This document shows, piece after piece, positions 26,667-26,878 of a stretch of 26,878 nucleotides of DNA (the first letter of the stretch is position 1; each line of letters starts with the position of its first letter). Source of the DNA: a virus. The notes below the pieces were generated by a model. It saw only the letters and a program-made list of their open reading frames with translations, made no database searches and was not told where the DNA came from. The translations under genes and the position numbers were made by a program. The DNA lies in IMG/VR virus record IMGVR_UViG_3300038678_000084, positions 1 through 26,878 of that record; one strand, given 5' to 3'.

Positions 26667-26878
26667 ATGAGCGTCGAGCCTTTTAAAACAAAAACAAATG
26701 ACACAGGAAAACCTTATAAGTTTGAGCTGACCGATTCTGACGGCGGCGTCGACCTGACAGCGACGACATTTTCAGTTACTATGACGAACATTGAGGACGG
26801 CTCAAAGGCGATCGATGCCTCGGCCGCCGGAATCACACTTGACGGCGATCAAACCACAAACCCAGGAGTCGGAGAGAG
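26667..26878 (+). CDS. BppU-like baseplate protein N-terminus (partial)
   Basis: ATG 26667 after TGGAGA. About 70 residues are visible and the gene leaves the window. The start K-T-K-T-N-D-T-G-K-P-Y-K-F-E-L-T-D-S-D-G, then V-D-L-T, S-V-T-M-T-N and N-P-G-V-G-E is the pattern of BppU N-terminal domains in phage baseplates, where residue runs like 'D-L-T-x-A' follow the first hairpin. Function as baseplate or fibre anchor is inferred. Confidence 0.65.
   Translation, partial: MSVEPFKTKTNDTGKPYKFELTDSDGGVDLTATTFSVTMTNIEDGSKAIDASAAGITLDGDQTTNPGVGE

Overview
This 26.9 kb window is part of a tailed-bacteriophage (or prophage) genome of siphovirus-like build, with an HK97-type head and a long flexible-tail gene set. 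Every gene I can support is on the + strand. Genes are tightly packed, with frequent 1-20 base overlaps and strong AGGAGG-type ribosome binding sites. The host is bacterial (Shine-Dalgarno sites, a tRNA with encoded CCA), but I cannot name it from sequence alone. I see no integrase, repressor, lysis gene or reverse transcriptase in the window, so lifestyle is undetermined. 

Layout: (1) 1-3072, end of the replication/early region: 3' part of a DnaD/replisome-organiser-like protein, a run of small unknown genes, a RusA-like Holliday-junction resolvase split over two frames, and a winged-helix protein. (2) 3066-6204, packaging: small terminase, a basic accessory protein read in a second frame over the small-terminase tail, a tRNA-Ile-like gene flanked by two related small proteins, and large terminase. 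(3) 6215-7721, a control and mini-gene region: one 145-aa protein, three tiny genes, a good sigma70-like promoter with a dyad between -35 and -10 and two more copies downstream at exact 34-base steps, and two terminator-like structures. (4) 7722-14435, head module: portal, MuF-type minor head protein, then an unusual insert of non-structural genes (a 92-aa unknown, a SpeD/AdoMet-decarboxylase-like protein, an HNH homing endonuclease, a DUF3326 protein), then prohead protease, major capsid protein and a probable decoration protein. (5) 14489-19981, connector and tail: connector, head closure, HK97-gp10-like, tail terminator, tail tube, a small beta-rich virion protein, a tail-assembly chaperone pair with a canonical slippery site, tape measure and a 27-aa membrane peptide. 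(6) 20040-26878, tail tip and adhesion: a distal-tail-like protein with an inserted carbohydrate-binding-like domain, a 1090-aa hub, small virion proteins, a lectin-like protein with nine 23-residue repeats, and the start of a BppU-like baseplate protein. 

Most interesting points: SpeD-like and DUF3326 enzymes sitting inside the head cassette; an A9G slippery run just before the portal stop that would fuse portal to the MuF protein by -1 frameshifting, matching the run in the tail chaperone; the 34-base-phased operator array; and a strong excess of GATC and especially GGATCC across the window (about 45-50 GGATCC by eye against 6-7 expected), absent from the recently arrived HNH gene.
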